Of a DNA stretch of 64,000 nucleotides, positions 54,175 to 64,000 are shown piece after piece (the stretch's first letter is position 1; every line of letters begins with the position of its first letter). Under the pieces are notes generated by a model, which saw nothing but the letters and a program-made list of their open reading frames with translations, was not told the origin of the DNA and did no database searches. The DNA is from Heligmosomoides polygyrus polygyrus (Eukaryota; Nematoda; Chromadorea; Rhabditida; Heligmosomidae): NCBI GenBank assembly GCA_947396885.1, contig OX377205.1:75302969-75366968 (forward strand), read 5' to 3'. The translations under genes were made by a program, and so were the position numbers.

Positions 54175-54640
54175 TTGTTTGCACAGAAGTGCTGAAGGAG
54201 TGTTTTGGGAGGGGAGGAATTATGGGGTAGGAATGGGGGGGGGGGGCGAGGGTTGTGCGTCCGGGTTTAGAAGAGGTGTCAGCGACGTGGGTCAACGGGG
54301 TCTGGGTTCAGAAGACGTGTCACCGATGTCCCACCAAGGACGTTCGGATTGAGGAGGGCTGTCACCGATATCGCGCGAGGGTCCCGGATTCAGACGACGT
54401 GTTACGAGTGAAGGTGGGAGCAGTAATGGGATACCGGTGAAGGATGGGGTTCCAATACGGGAGACCGGTAAAGGGTTGACCAATAAAGGAGGGACCAGTG
54501 AAGGTGGAACCAGTAATGGGGACCGGTGAAGGGGGGGGGGGGGGGGGAGTAGTCCAGTGAAGGGTGGACCGGTGAAGGAGGGGGAAGGGGCGGAGAGCCG
54601 TTGGACACACCTCCCTCAGAAAGGGGCGGGGCGAGGTGCG
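54175..54640. repeat. G-rich minisatellite, left block
   Basis: Irregular repeats of GGACCAGTGAAGG / GGGACCGGTGAAGG with G runs of 8-18 (54235, 54531). Strong G-quadruplex potential. The Pro-rich open frames on the opposite strand are a by-product. Confidence 0.8.
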
Positions 54641-55010
54641 CGCTGAGTATAAGATGTCCGGGTTCCTGCCATCACATGGAGACATCGCATTTCTAACCAC
54701 TTTCCTTGGTCCTGCAGCTCTATTCTGAGTTGATTTCTTTCTTGAGACAACACCCTGTTCACCATATTTGAAGGAAAAGAATTTTTAGCTGCAATGTCAA
54801 AGCTTTCTTCAGGTCCTGCCACATTGCTCAGTAATAAGACGTCGCCCGTATTTTCCGACAAGTACAGCAACATCTTAGCGAAACACGTCATGACAACAAC
54901 GCGACCATCCACTACAATGCTCTTTAATACAATTACAAATACAATACACAGAGAATTGTCTGATCCTTGGAAAGAGAGGACGGTGAGCCAGTTTTCCACA
55001 CAATTACGGG
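54616..55010 (-). CDS. Unrecognised open frame between two G-rich blocks
   Basis: About 127 codons with natural composition, unlike its flanks: SIVVDGRVVVMTCFAKMLLY and NSFPSNMVNRVLSQERNQLR, then IELQDQGKWLEMRCLHVM. No clear acceptor or donor flanks it and an in-frame stop lies just upstream. This looks more like a retrocopy or an old exon than repeat DNA, but I cannot name the family. Confidence 0.35.
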
Positions 55011-55309
55011 TAAGCCTTTAATGTAGAACTCCTGACCGGAATCACCCATAGTTGAGGCGAAAATTTAAAGAATTGTGGCAAAAATTGAAAGAATCTAGAG
55101 AGAAGTGCGACGTTCTCCTTTTCTCAACTGCCTCCATAACCGAGCCGACTGGAAAATGAATTCAGATATCCCCGAGATGAGCTTCCCAATCGTCTACTAT
55201 CAGCTGATAGATTTCTGGACGACGTCGCGCAAATTAGCGACGGTTTCGCGCGCAGCAAACTTGTCCAAATAGTGCGGAGCGGGCAGGGAGGGAACTGGGC
55301 GGCAGTATG

Positions 55310-55800
55310 ATGTACCGAACGACTGCCCCCGGGAGAGGGGGCCAGGGAGGAAGATCGGTAAAATGTTGACCAGTGAAGAGGAGACAAGGTGAAGGGAGGA
55401 GGGGTCTAATGAAGGGGAACCGGTGAAGGAGGGGGGGGGGAGGGGGGAGGGTTCCAGTGAAGAGGGGCCGGTAGAAGGTTGACCAGTGAAGAGGGGACCA
55501 GGTGGAGGAGACCGGTGGGGAAGGTATCAGTAATGGGGATTGGTGAATGGGGAGGGGGAAGGACCGGAAAAGGGTTGATGAATAAAGGGGACCAAGGATG
55601 GGACCAGTAATGGGGATCGGTGAAGGACAGGATGACCAGCGAAGAGGGGACCAGTAAATGGAGGTTCAGGGAAGGTGGGAGCAGTAGTAGGGACCGACGA
55701 AGGGGAAGGGGGACCAGTGAATGGTGAACCGGAAAAGCGCTGACAATAAAGGGGAAACAGTGATAAGGGACCAGTTAAGGGGGATCCAATGAAGGCGATG
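55310..55800. repeat. G-rich minisatellite, right block
   Basis: Same GGACCAGTGAAGG-type unit as the left block, same orientation, G runs at 55428-55450. The two blocks flank about 670 bp of ordinary sequence. Confidence 0.8.
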
Positions 55801-57254
55801 GACCTGTTTTGCCCTATTCTGCTATACCATTCTATATAGCAAAACCAGTTTTTACTGTAATGAATGAGAGAAGGTCTAAAGAGAAGACGTTCGGAGTATT
55901 CTATTCTCCGGGTTTGGGGCGAAGCCACAACCAGACGTTTGGCGGCCTGCGGACCGTTGAACGTCTAGTAAATTACATAAGCATTTTAGATTTTTTTATA
56001 GATATTTTCGCAATTGAGGCTTAGGGTTCGGTTGGCCATCCCTGTATACTAGCATAATGTTGCAGAAATCGTTCTTAATTATTTCGCGAAACCAAAGTTT
56101 ATTCATATTCCTCAGGTGCCTTGTTGTTATCGATGTTTTGAATGCCTCAGTGAAACTGGAACTAACGTTATACACGACAAATTAGAGATAGTTCGTTTTT
56201 GTCTGGTGTTAATAATTTTAATGTTTTGTTATAATTAAAACCATGTATTGTTTCGAGAAACCAGAGTTAATGTCCATTCGTATTGTGATGTACTGTTATC
56301 GATGTATAAATACCACTTTCTGACTGACCAGGTGATATCATGCATTTAAATTATATTGATGAAAAATCAAGTTCGATTGCTAGTTGTCCAGATGAATCTT
56401 CGAACAAAATGTTCAATCCCTCACAAAAAGTTTCAGGAGCAAATGTTTTCGAAGAATTCATGCTAGCGCGAATTCTTTAACGTTTTGGGCACCGTATGTT
56501 TCTATGCCACTCTTCCCTTTAACAGCAAACTAGTCCTCAGGAAATTAATTTAAAAGATTTTGTCTAAGCATGTCTATTGAAACTGCCGCATGGGAATAGG
56601 TTGTGCATAGTGATTGCACACCACTCATCCCTACGCCTTAGGATACGATCCGTGTTTGATGCTCTTGATCGAAGTAGCCTTGTTAGCTATAGCACGGGAA
56701 CATTTCCAACTCATAGAAGCGTTCTTCTGAAGTCTGTCAACTGTCAACGGGTTAATAACCGCGTGACAACACCGCGTGCGGTTGTGTTCTAAACGGCTCT
56801 GTACCACACCAAGTGACTTCGCTGTATTCCTGTTACTCTGCGGTACTGCTCTGATTTCTGGCGCAGCCTTGGGTGGCAAGAAGGCTAACATTCCTATTTT
56901 CGAAGTCTTGCCGCTTCGAAAGGTATACTTTTGGATATAAACTTTTTTCCCGTGACAATGGCTAAGAACATGGGGAGCCATTCGATGAACTCCTCGGTCG
57001 GCTGTTCTTCTGTTGCATTCAGAACAAGATCACCAGCACGCCGGATGCAATCGATCACCTGCAAGCGTTAACAGCGAAAGGAAAGGTTCCGGAGGGGCAG
57101 TGGAGGGCTGGAGAGTGAGAGCTTGGCACGTCCAATTCGGGTTCGTGACGACTGTCATTCACCCGGTCCCTCTGCTAACACAATCGCTACCTCCTCACCG
57201 TGCAATAGCAGTCCTGCGGGAAACAATTGAGCAGTCACCGGAGAAACCACGATA
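55801..57254. other. No recognisable feature
   Basis: 1.45 kb, partly AT-rich. Short frames only, none with a domain I recognise. Confidence 0.4.
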
Positions 57255-60146
57255 AGTGCTTAGGCTTGGTAACATATGTAAGATCTTTCGTCAAAAATTG
57301 TAGTGCTTTAACTCTGGAACTAAGTATCCGTAATTTCGATCTCGTCGTGCTGACTGAGACCTGGCTGAATAATCAAAATGAGCTGAAAGCACTTATGGGC
57401 ACTGCTAGTAACCTATGCCTAGGAGTTGGATGCGATCGAGATTCCAGAAAAGATGGTGGCATCCTGCTTCTTCTAAAAAGGTCTCTCTCGTAAAATGAAG
57501 TCTTCAGTGAGTCAGTGGAGAGCTGCTACGAAATTATGATTTGTGACGTTAAGCAAGATGATGATTCTTTCCGTGTAATATGTGTTTATAGAACACCTGA
57601 TTGTAGCGTTTCTGGTTCACATCAACTGGCCAAGGCCATTAGTGATTTTTCTGCCATAAATTATACCACTCTCCTATTGGAAGATTTCAACTCACCCCAT
57701 TTCAACCTACCCCATTTGTCGTCTTCCAGTACAGGCTATACTTCTAAATGGTTTCCGAAATTTTCGAAACTCACGGTTTTCAACAATTGGTGCTAGCTCC
57801 AACAAGGAGAAGTTCGGTCTTGGATCTCATCCTGTGCAACAAGTGAGGCTTCGTTAGTAACGTACAGATAGGCCCACCTGTTGGTAGTAGTGATCATGCG
57901 TCGGTCACGTTTCAGTTAGATTTGAAGCGTAAAAGCAAAGAAATTAGATGGGTTCGCGATTACAGATGTGCGGATTACTATCAAATCAGTACGTACCTGG
58001 CAGGGATTGATTGGGTAGGAATTATGAACTCTGGCGGTACAGTCAATCAGTTGTATGATACGCTGCTTGCAGTTCTTCACCATACAGTTCAATTGTATGT
58101 GCCTTTACGAAAGCTCAACGCAGAGGAGAAGGGTCTTCCTGAGCATCTGAGAAGACTAAGCCGTCGTCGTCTCAACTGCTGGAAGAAGGCATCAGCTACA
58201 GGAAGTCAACAAGACTGGCCTTTATACGAGTCCTTGTCATGCAAACTTGGCAAGGCACTTCATCGTTACAACTTGTATCTCGAAAGGAGGATTACTTTAT
58301 CTAGGGACAAAATGGCTTTCTATAAGTTCATGAGTTGAGCATTCAGGTAAGGACAATGCAATTCCTAACTTACTCGGTTCTAATGGAGAGTTTATTTTAA
58401 CGGACAAGGATAAAGCTGACCTAATGGCTAAAGCGTTTCAGAAGGTTTACAACAGGAATCAGATTGAAGGGGACAGCACATTAGTAAATGACATTAACGA
58501 ATTGCCTCGTTTCACCCAAATCAGCTCTACTCTATGATTCCATAAGGATGAGATTGCTGACACTTTGTCCAAATGGGAAAACTCTTTCTCAGTATCACCG
58601 GACTTCATTCCTATCAGTTTCATAAAGAAGGTTGTTCAGTACATAGCTTATCCTCTAGAAACATTTTCAATCTCAGTTATATGAGATCGGAAGCTCCAGT
58701 TAGGTGGAAACATGCGTTTGTAACTCCCATTTCAAAGAAACCTCCTTTAAATGATCCTATGAACTACAGACCCGTTTGCATTACCTCAGTATTTGCAAAA
58801 GCTTTCGAAAAGGTACTTAAGAAGCACATATTGTCGCATCTTGAAACCCACAATGTGATCTCCTGCGACCGGCATGGCTTTATTAAAGGTCGATCGGTGG
58901 AAACAGCAGTGCTTACGTCACTGAACGACTGGTCGAAGGCTGCTGAAGAGAAAAAACGCACTGATGTTGTATATTTTGACTTCTCAAAGGCTTTTGATAA
59001 GGTACGCGTAAAGAAATTAATTATCAAAATGAAGGCAGTGGGAATTCATCCCTTAATCATTTGTTGGCTTCGACAGTTTTTATCAGGGGAACGTATCAGG
59101 TAAAGGTGAGGAGTCAATACTCTGACGTCTTTCCTGCATTCAGCGGTATACCTCAAGGTGGTTGTCTCCAATCTTATTCCTGTTGCACACCTACGAGCTC
59201 CCAAGCTACGTTAATAATTTTGGGCTTACGTGCAAAATGCACGCCGATGATGTCAAAATTTACCTGCCAATCGCCTCTGAGAAGACTCACTTCCTGATGA
59301 TCGGGTCTAGAAGCCATACTACGGTGCCGTCATATAGGATCAATGACAAAGCTTTAAAGAGCTTTAAAGGAAGTCCAAGGAGATCGTGATTTAGGTTTTC
59401 TCATCACGAGTAAATTGTCCTTCTCCAATCATTGGAGGGTCTTGGTGAATAAATCCAACTGTCGCATTCACAACCTTTTCAAAGTTCTGAAATCAAATCT
59501 AATAAAGGTTTACTTAAGAGCTTACAAAACCTATGTTCGTTCAGTTGTGGAATCTGGAATAACCGTGTTCAATTCTACGAAAAAGAGGGACATCGACCTG
59601 TTAGAGAGCGTACAAAACAATTTTACAAGAAAGCTTATGATGAGGTGTTTCTCGTTGGATTATAGTTTGATACCGCGTGGTCAGGAACGTTCTGTTCGCT
59701 TTCGTCTTCCTTCACTGGAAAATAGGAGGAAAATCTCAGATCTGGTCATGATGTACAAAATACTTTCTGGTAAGGTGTCCATCGACCCAGCTATCTTTTT
59801 TGGAGATGTGCTGACGAGGACCGTTAGAGGAAAGCTTAAGCTTCGAGTTCCGATTGCTAAATCACGAATAAGATCTGACTTTCTGGCTTACAGGATTCTT
59901 AAGGAATTCAATTTGTTGATTGATAAGTATGCTGACCTGGAGGAGCTGTCTATGTAAACGTCCTGTTGCTAATTGAACTCCAACATTATGATATAGTGAT
60001 TTCTCTGTTGACGGTTGCATAATTGGCATAACTATTCCTATTTTTAGACAGGAGTTTGTTCGTTTGTTCTCTTTGTATTGCTATGTTCGCTTACGCTAGA
60101 CTATGTTCTATGCCTTGAAATAAATGAAATAAAATAAATAAACTTA
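57255..60146 (+). pseudogene. CR1-like non-LTR retrotransposon, decayed
   Basis: Endonuclease starts near 57255 with FDLVVLTETWLNNQNELKAL, then VICVYRTPD and LEDFNSPHFNLP (GDFN altered). Reverse transcriptase follows with MNYRPVCITSVFAKAFEKVL, TDVVYFDFSKAFDKV, SGIPQGG and HADDVKIYL. The C-terminal domain to 59957 has SVVESGITVFNSTKKRDIDL. At least five frame breaks and stops (57491, 57794, 58336, 58537, 59103). The 3' end is a short AT-rich tail of AAATA units (60117-60146), like the fragment in FAAH intron 1. 5' truncated; not functional. Confidence 0.88.
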
Positions 60147-60289
60147 AAGAGGCCCGGGTCCAACCACCAAGGAGTACTTCGACGTCTCCATCTTCTCCAC
60201 GTCGACTTCACCACCTCCCGTCAATCATCCTTCACGTTCTGGGTTCGACGCTCAGAGGTAAAGCGTTAGTGTACCATGGCTTTGGAACA

Positions 60290-60840
60290 GGGACAAGCAC
60301 GAGGTTCGAAAAGTTCGAAATCTGGGCGAGTAAGAACGCAAGAAACTCTAAGCGCCATCTTCCGCCGCTTTAAACTGGAAGCTGAGGCTAAGGCAGTTTA
60401 GGAAGCTGAGGAGTTCTGAGCACAGCATCGTGAAGTACCTTAGGCGCTCTGTTCGCATATGCATTTCAAGGCCGTTTGCGCGCCGGGTCTTCCCGCAGTG
60501 GTCGACTGAAATTGGAAAAAGTTGGGTCCCACAAGCCTCACCTGCATTTTCGCAGAGCTGTAATTTAGTCCACTGATGAGCTACACCGTTGTGCTTTAGA
60601 GCACATCAAGAACCTTGTGCTGCCTACAAAGTCCTCGAGTTGCTGCCGGAGATTCGAAATTGATAGAGTTATTGCGCTACGAACTCGCCCCTACATGCGT
60701 TGTTCACAGCGTACTCTAAATTCTCGCCGGGACGGAGTACAGCAATTCCTGAGTAGGATTGGTGGAAATTTCTAATCTAATCTAATTTCAAACGTATATC
60801 GTATATCGTATATGCACTTTGCGCGACGCACTCCAAAGGC
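60290..60840 (+). repeat. Dispersed copy of the palindrome P3 arm module
   Basis: Matches the right arm of P3 (about 34460-35060): TCTGGGCGAGTAAGAACGC, GGTCGACTGAAATTGGAAAA, CCTTGTGCTGCCTACAAAG and CTCTAAATTCTCGCCGGGAC appear in the same order. The module therefore exists outside the palindrome as a single arm. Confidence 0.75.
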
Positions 60841-61735
60841 TTGATTGGTGTGCATTATTGCTGTTGGTTTATATCATGTACGGTATTGTTGTGTTAGTGA
60901 AGGGTACTATGCAGTCGTCGGGTAATATTCGGGAATTGTGTCTATTCATTACTGCTGGGGCACAGTACAGCACGCCCGTTGGCACCCGGCTGACATGTGG
61001 TGCGGGCGTGCGTCAACCCAGGCCCTTTCTAGTGCGAGGGGATAAAGGTTACCGCGCGGGGCCCCGTCTGCCAGGGAGGGGACGTGGCTATTCACATCAC
61101 AGGGTCCCCCTACTATCGCCCTGGATCCTGGATTCTTGGTTGCCTCGTAGCGCCACTGGGCGAATAGGAGGCTTCATAACTGGCTTGATAGCTATCTCGA
61201 TTATTATGCTCTGATAGCTTTCATTTTGAGTCCCAACTAATACTTCTCCACGTATTTGTTCACATTGGCTTTCACAATGACGCCCATTGATGTAAATGGT
61301 GATGGGTTCAAGGAGAATCAGAGCAGTCACGCTGAGAAGAGCACGGCGGCAAGGACGGACAAGTTGGAACCAACACTCGCCGTAAAGGCCAACATTTCAA
61401 GCTTTTGTTAAATCAGCCATATTGCTACTTTCCATAGGGCTTTGCAGCAGTTGTTTGAAAAAATTCACAGTCACCGCTCGAAATGGAAAACTGCTAAGGC
61501 ATCTGTGCAAAACGGATGTTGAATGCAAATTCATTATGTGCAGTAATTTAAAGGATTATCACTGGCTCAACAAAGTTATGGCAGAAGATTGAAAGCAACT
61601 GTTCAACAGAATATAGTTTTGGACCGCACCATGACTTGCTGAGACCTTGCGGATGACCAGTTAGCATTTGTTCTTACCTAGATAAACTGGTCCTAGCAAA
61701 ACTATAAACTCCAACACGCAGCAAATCAACTGTAA
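60841..61735. other. No recognisable feature
   Basis: A 131-codon open frame (60819-61214) begins inside the repeat module and is Arg/Gly/Pro-rich; I do not support it as a gene. Nothing else recognised. Confidence 0.4.
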
Positions 61736-61856
61736 AGGCCCCCACAGAGTTCTGCGGCAGCGCCGCGATCTGACGCAGAGCTCGCCGCCGGCGGCGTCCC
61801 TGCCCTATCCTTAACCATAGCGGCGAGCGGCGTTGCCGCAGAACTCTGTGGGGCCT
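61736..61856. mobile_element. Small inverted-repeat element (MITE), TAA target site
   Basis: 121 bp, AGGCCCCCACAGAGTTCTGC pairing with its complement at the right end, TAA on both flanks (61733-61735 and 61857-61859). Ends resemble those of the MITE at 36750 (GGCCCC) but the interior is different. Confidence 0.78.
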
Positions 61857-64000
61857 TAAGTCACATTGAGTCGATCTTGCTATGGAAAATGCAAGAGCTT
61901 AACCATCCGTTACGCGTCGTGCACCAGAAACTTGTTCGAAGCGAAAACGAAGCGCAGACCGTTGACTGATGGACAACATCAACCTCGACTAAGAGTGTGT
62001 TAAGTAGGTGGATAGGCTCACTAATCGCAAACGTCAAGGTGGCTCAGCTCACGCGTATCTGCAGCGAAGACTCCCAGATCCGAATTCACCACCCAAGGTG
62101 TCGGTAAATCGCTACCACAGATTTACCTGACTGGCTCATTGCCAGAAACTAACCAGCCATTGTGATTCACGAAGTATGCCGCGCCGGTAAGTTGACGGCT
62201 GATATTGGCCACAGCCACACCAACCACAGCGCGAAGGCGCTACAGAGTCACTTATAACGGCGAAAATGCAATGCCGGTGCACTATTCCGACATTTCGACG
62301 CCCTTCGATGGCACGAGACTCCGCGCACCATTTCGAAATCTTTTTTTAGGGTCTCGACGCCGTTGCCGTTGCATACATGGGGTGTTACAATGCATTGTTT
62401 CTTGCCGTATAATTGAAATTTATTTATTATTCGAGTTCATATGTTCTTCCCTCTCTAGCTCGTGCCTGTTTCCGCTGTTTATTGTGTGATCGCTATTCGC
62501 AAAGCGGCTCGGAGGAGTCACCGTATGAGACCGGAAACATCATCCTGCTGCTTTTGCAGATGGAGCGATTTTTCGTCAAGAATTTAAGAGCAAAGATACA
62601 GGTTTAAGGATAAAGATAAAGGTAACAATTCCGGTGGCAAGCCCACAGACATATCAGTGTCTCCACCCCCACCATAGCCCTCTACTGATTCGCGAACGAT
62701 AGGGATGCGGGGGGGGGGAGCGCGACATTGCTGAACTGGGTTCTAATATAGGAAGGAGGCAATGGAAAACGCAAAAATCAAAGTGAAAGAAATAATAAGC
62801 CACATGGAGCTCCCTAGAATTCTACACTCAAACGTACATTTTCAGTCAATGTAATTTCTTAAACGAACCTCGAATACGATGCAATGACAGGAGTGATACA
62901 CCCAAGAGCAATCTTTAACTTGACTGGTAAAACGAAAAAGAAAATGTCGCAAGACGGCCCTGCGCATGCGTGCGTCTGACCACTCTGGGTAACGAGCGCA
63001 ACTCGCTGCGCCTGGCCAGACAATAGCAGTGGAGAGTTACCCGTACTTGACCGCATCGTTTACCCGACGCTTTAGTCGGCTAACCGTTACAACGGTTTTC
63101 GCCGGAAAACTACCACGCCGCGCGTTGATGAATACGTGGCGGTTTCGCGGCAGGTTCCATCGATCCGGCAGATGAGTCGTTGATAAACTGGGGCCCAGCA
63201 GATGGAAAATGGTGAAATTAGTCTTTTTCGAGAAGCACGAAACGAGGGATGGAAGTGAGGTCCCACACGCGAGTAACAAGAGCGAACTGCAGATGGGCGT
63301 TGAAAATGTGAAGGGTCACTTTATGAACGGCAGAAATAGTGTGAGACTGTTTTTCCCGGCACGACAACCACGCCTTCTGAAGTCAAGTGCTGTCGACCAG
63401 ATTATGATGCCACCATTACTGTAAAGTAGAACATAGTTATTATTCATCGGTTGTTCGTCGGATACTGATGTCAGTCAGAGCAGTTTTTCATCCTTTTCAA
63501 ATAATTCGCCGATTGCGAACTAAAAATTCGTTATTGACCACACAGACGCCATGTACATATGTATTGTACTATTATGTGCACTCTCGAATGCCCCGTCAAG
63601 ACGTCTGCCTACTTATGTGTTGAGAAGCAGCCAAAAAGCTCTGGAAATGAGAATGTGCTTAGCTGTCCCGTTTTCTGCTCATGGTGGGCGCTTGTTGCCT
63701 TCCTCACTAATAGGGACGACTATATGCGTCTCTCATAGTTGATAGTTACTCTGATAGTTACTTCATCGGTTTCATCTCTGGCAAATATGTCTTTGAAACA
63801 GAGGATCAATAGAAGCGAGGAAGTCCTAACAAAGATGTAAATTGTGAATTTTTATGTACATTTTTAGAATAAAGATGAAATTGCAATAAATACAATTACA
63901 TCTTTGATCCGTTGATTCGATGTTGGTAGGGTATTAAGTACTTTACACAAAAACATCCAAAAATAAGGTTCTAATTCAAAACAAACATACCTTGAAGACT
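61857..64000. other. No gene recognised to the window end
   Basis: Short open frames only. A minus-strand frame at 63037-63279 (RWNLPRNRHVFINARRGSFP) has reasonable composition but no family I know and no clear splice signals. A 9-G run lies at 62709-62717. Confidence 0.4.

Noticed and set aside
54402..54700. Proline/serine-rich proteins on the minus strand
   Set aside because: Translations of a G-rich minisatellite, open in several frames at once.
56631..56981. 116-codon minus-strand open frame
   Set aside because: No recognisable domain, no splice context, ordinary length for chance in this composition.
60819..61214. 131-codon plus-strand open frame
   Set aside because: Begins inside a dispersed repeat and is Arg/Gly/Pro-rich without homology I can recognise.

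Overview
The window reads as a nematode nuclear genome, most likely a parasitic clade V (hookworm-like) species. The reasons are very small exons with TTTTCAG-like acceptors, introns that are either about 50-75 bp or several kb, an apparent trans-splice acceptor two bases before a start codon, and a repeat load typical of that clade: an RTE non-LTR element, many Tc1/mariner copies, CR1-like fragments, and a BEL/Pao retroelement with a phlebovirus-type glycoprotein. The species assignment is inference; no rRNA or bacterial-type gene is present.

The one complete host gene I can build is a fatty-acid amide hydrolase (amidase-signature family, FAAH2-like) on the minus strand. It has ten exons between 29154 and 2148 that splice in frame to 555 codons. 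The Lys117-Ser192-Ser216 catalytic triad is complete and has the same spacing (75 and 24 residues) as rat FAAH Lys142-Ser217-Ser241. Four of its introns hold identifiable mobile elements: a mariner and a hAT-type element in intron 8, a complete RTE retrotransposon and a 1.3-kb palindrome in intron 5, a mariner in intron 2, and a CR1 tail, a mariner and a Tc1 element in intron 1. A 3-kb palindrome fills most of intron 3.

From about 29.2 to 41 kb the window is mostly structured repeats: hairpins, a 3.5-kb palindrome (31.7-35.3 kb), a 1.05-kb mariner-ended palindrome (35.6-36.7 kb), a small TTA-flanked inverted-repeat element, a minus-strand CR1-like remnant (37.2-38.5 kb), and GACGTCGG-rich inverted-repeat DNA (38.6-40.8 kb).

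At 41.36-42.45 kb two plus-strand exons of an unrecognised gene run into a recent tandem array: 4.65 copies of a 606-bp unit. Each copy carries the tail of the upstream gene's last exon, a splice-acceptor-like site, and a short ATG exon with a GTAAGT donor.

From 46.0 to 52.8 kb lie broken BEL/Pao retroelement sequences: glycoprotein, zinc-knuckle gag, integrase, then a second glycoprotein. An LTR is present at both ends of the integrase-glycoprotein block, but in inverted orientation. The right part holds a Tc1/mariner-like inverted-repeat element with a nested tRNA-like sequence (52.9-53.9 kb), G-rich minisatellites (54.2-55.8 kb), a decayed CR1-like element (57.2-60.15 kb), a further copy of the 32-35 kb repeat (60.3-60.8 kb), another small TAA-flanked inverted-repeat element (61.74-61.86 kb), and sequence in which I recognise nothing.
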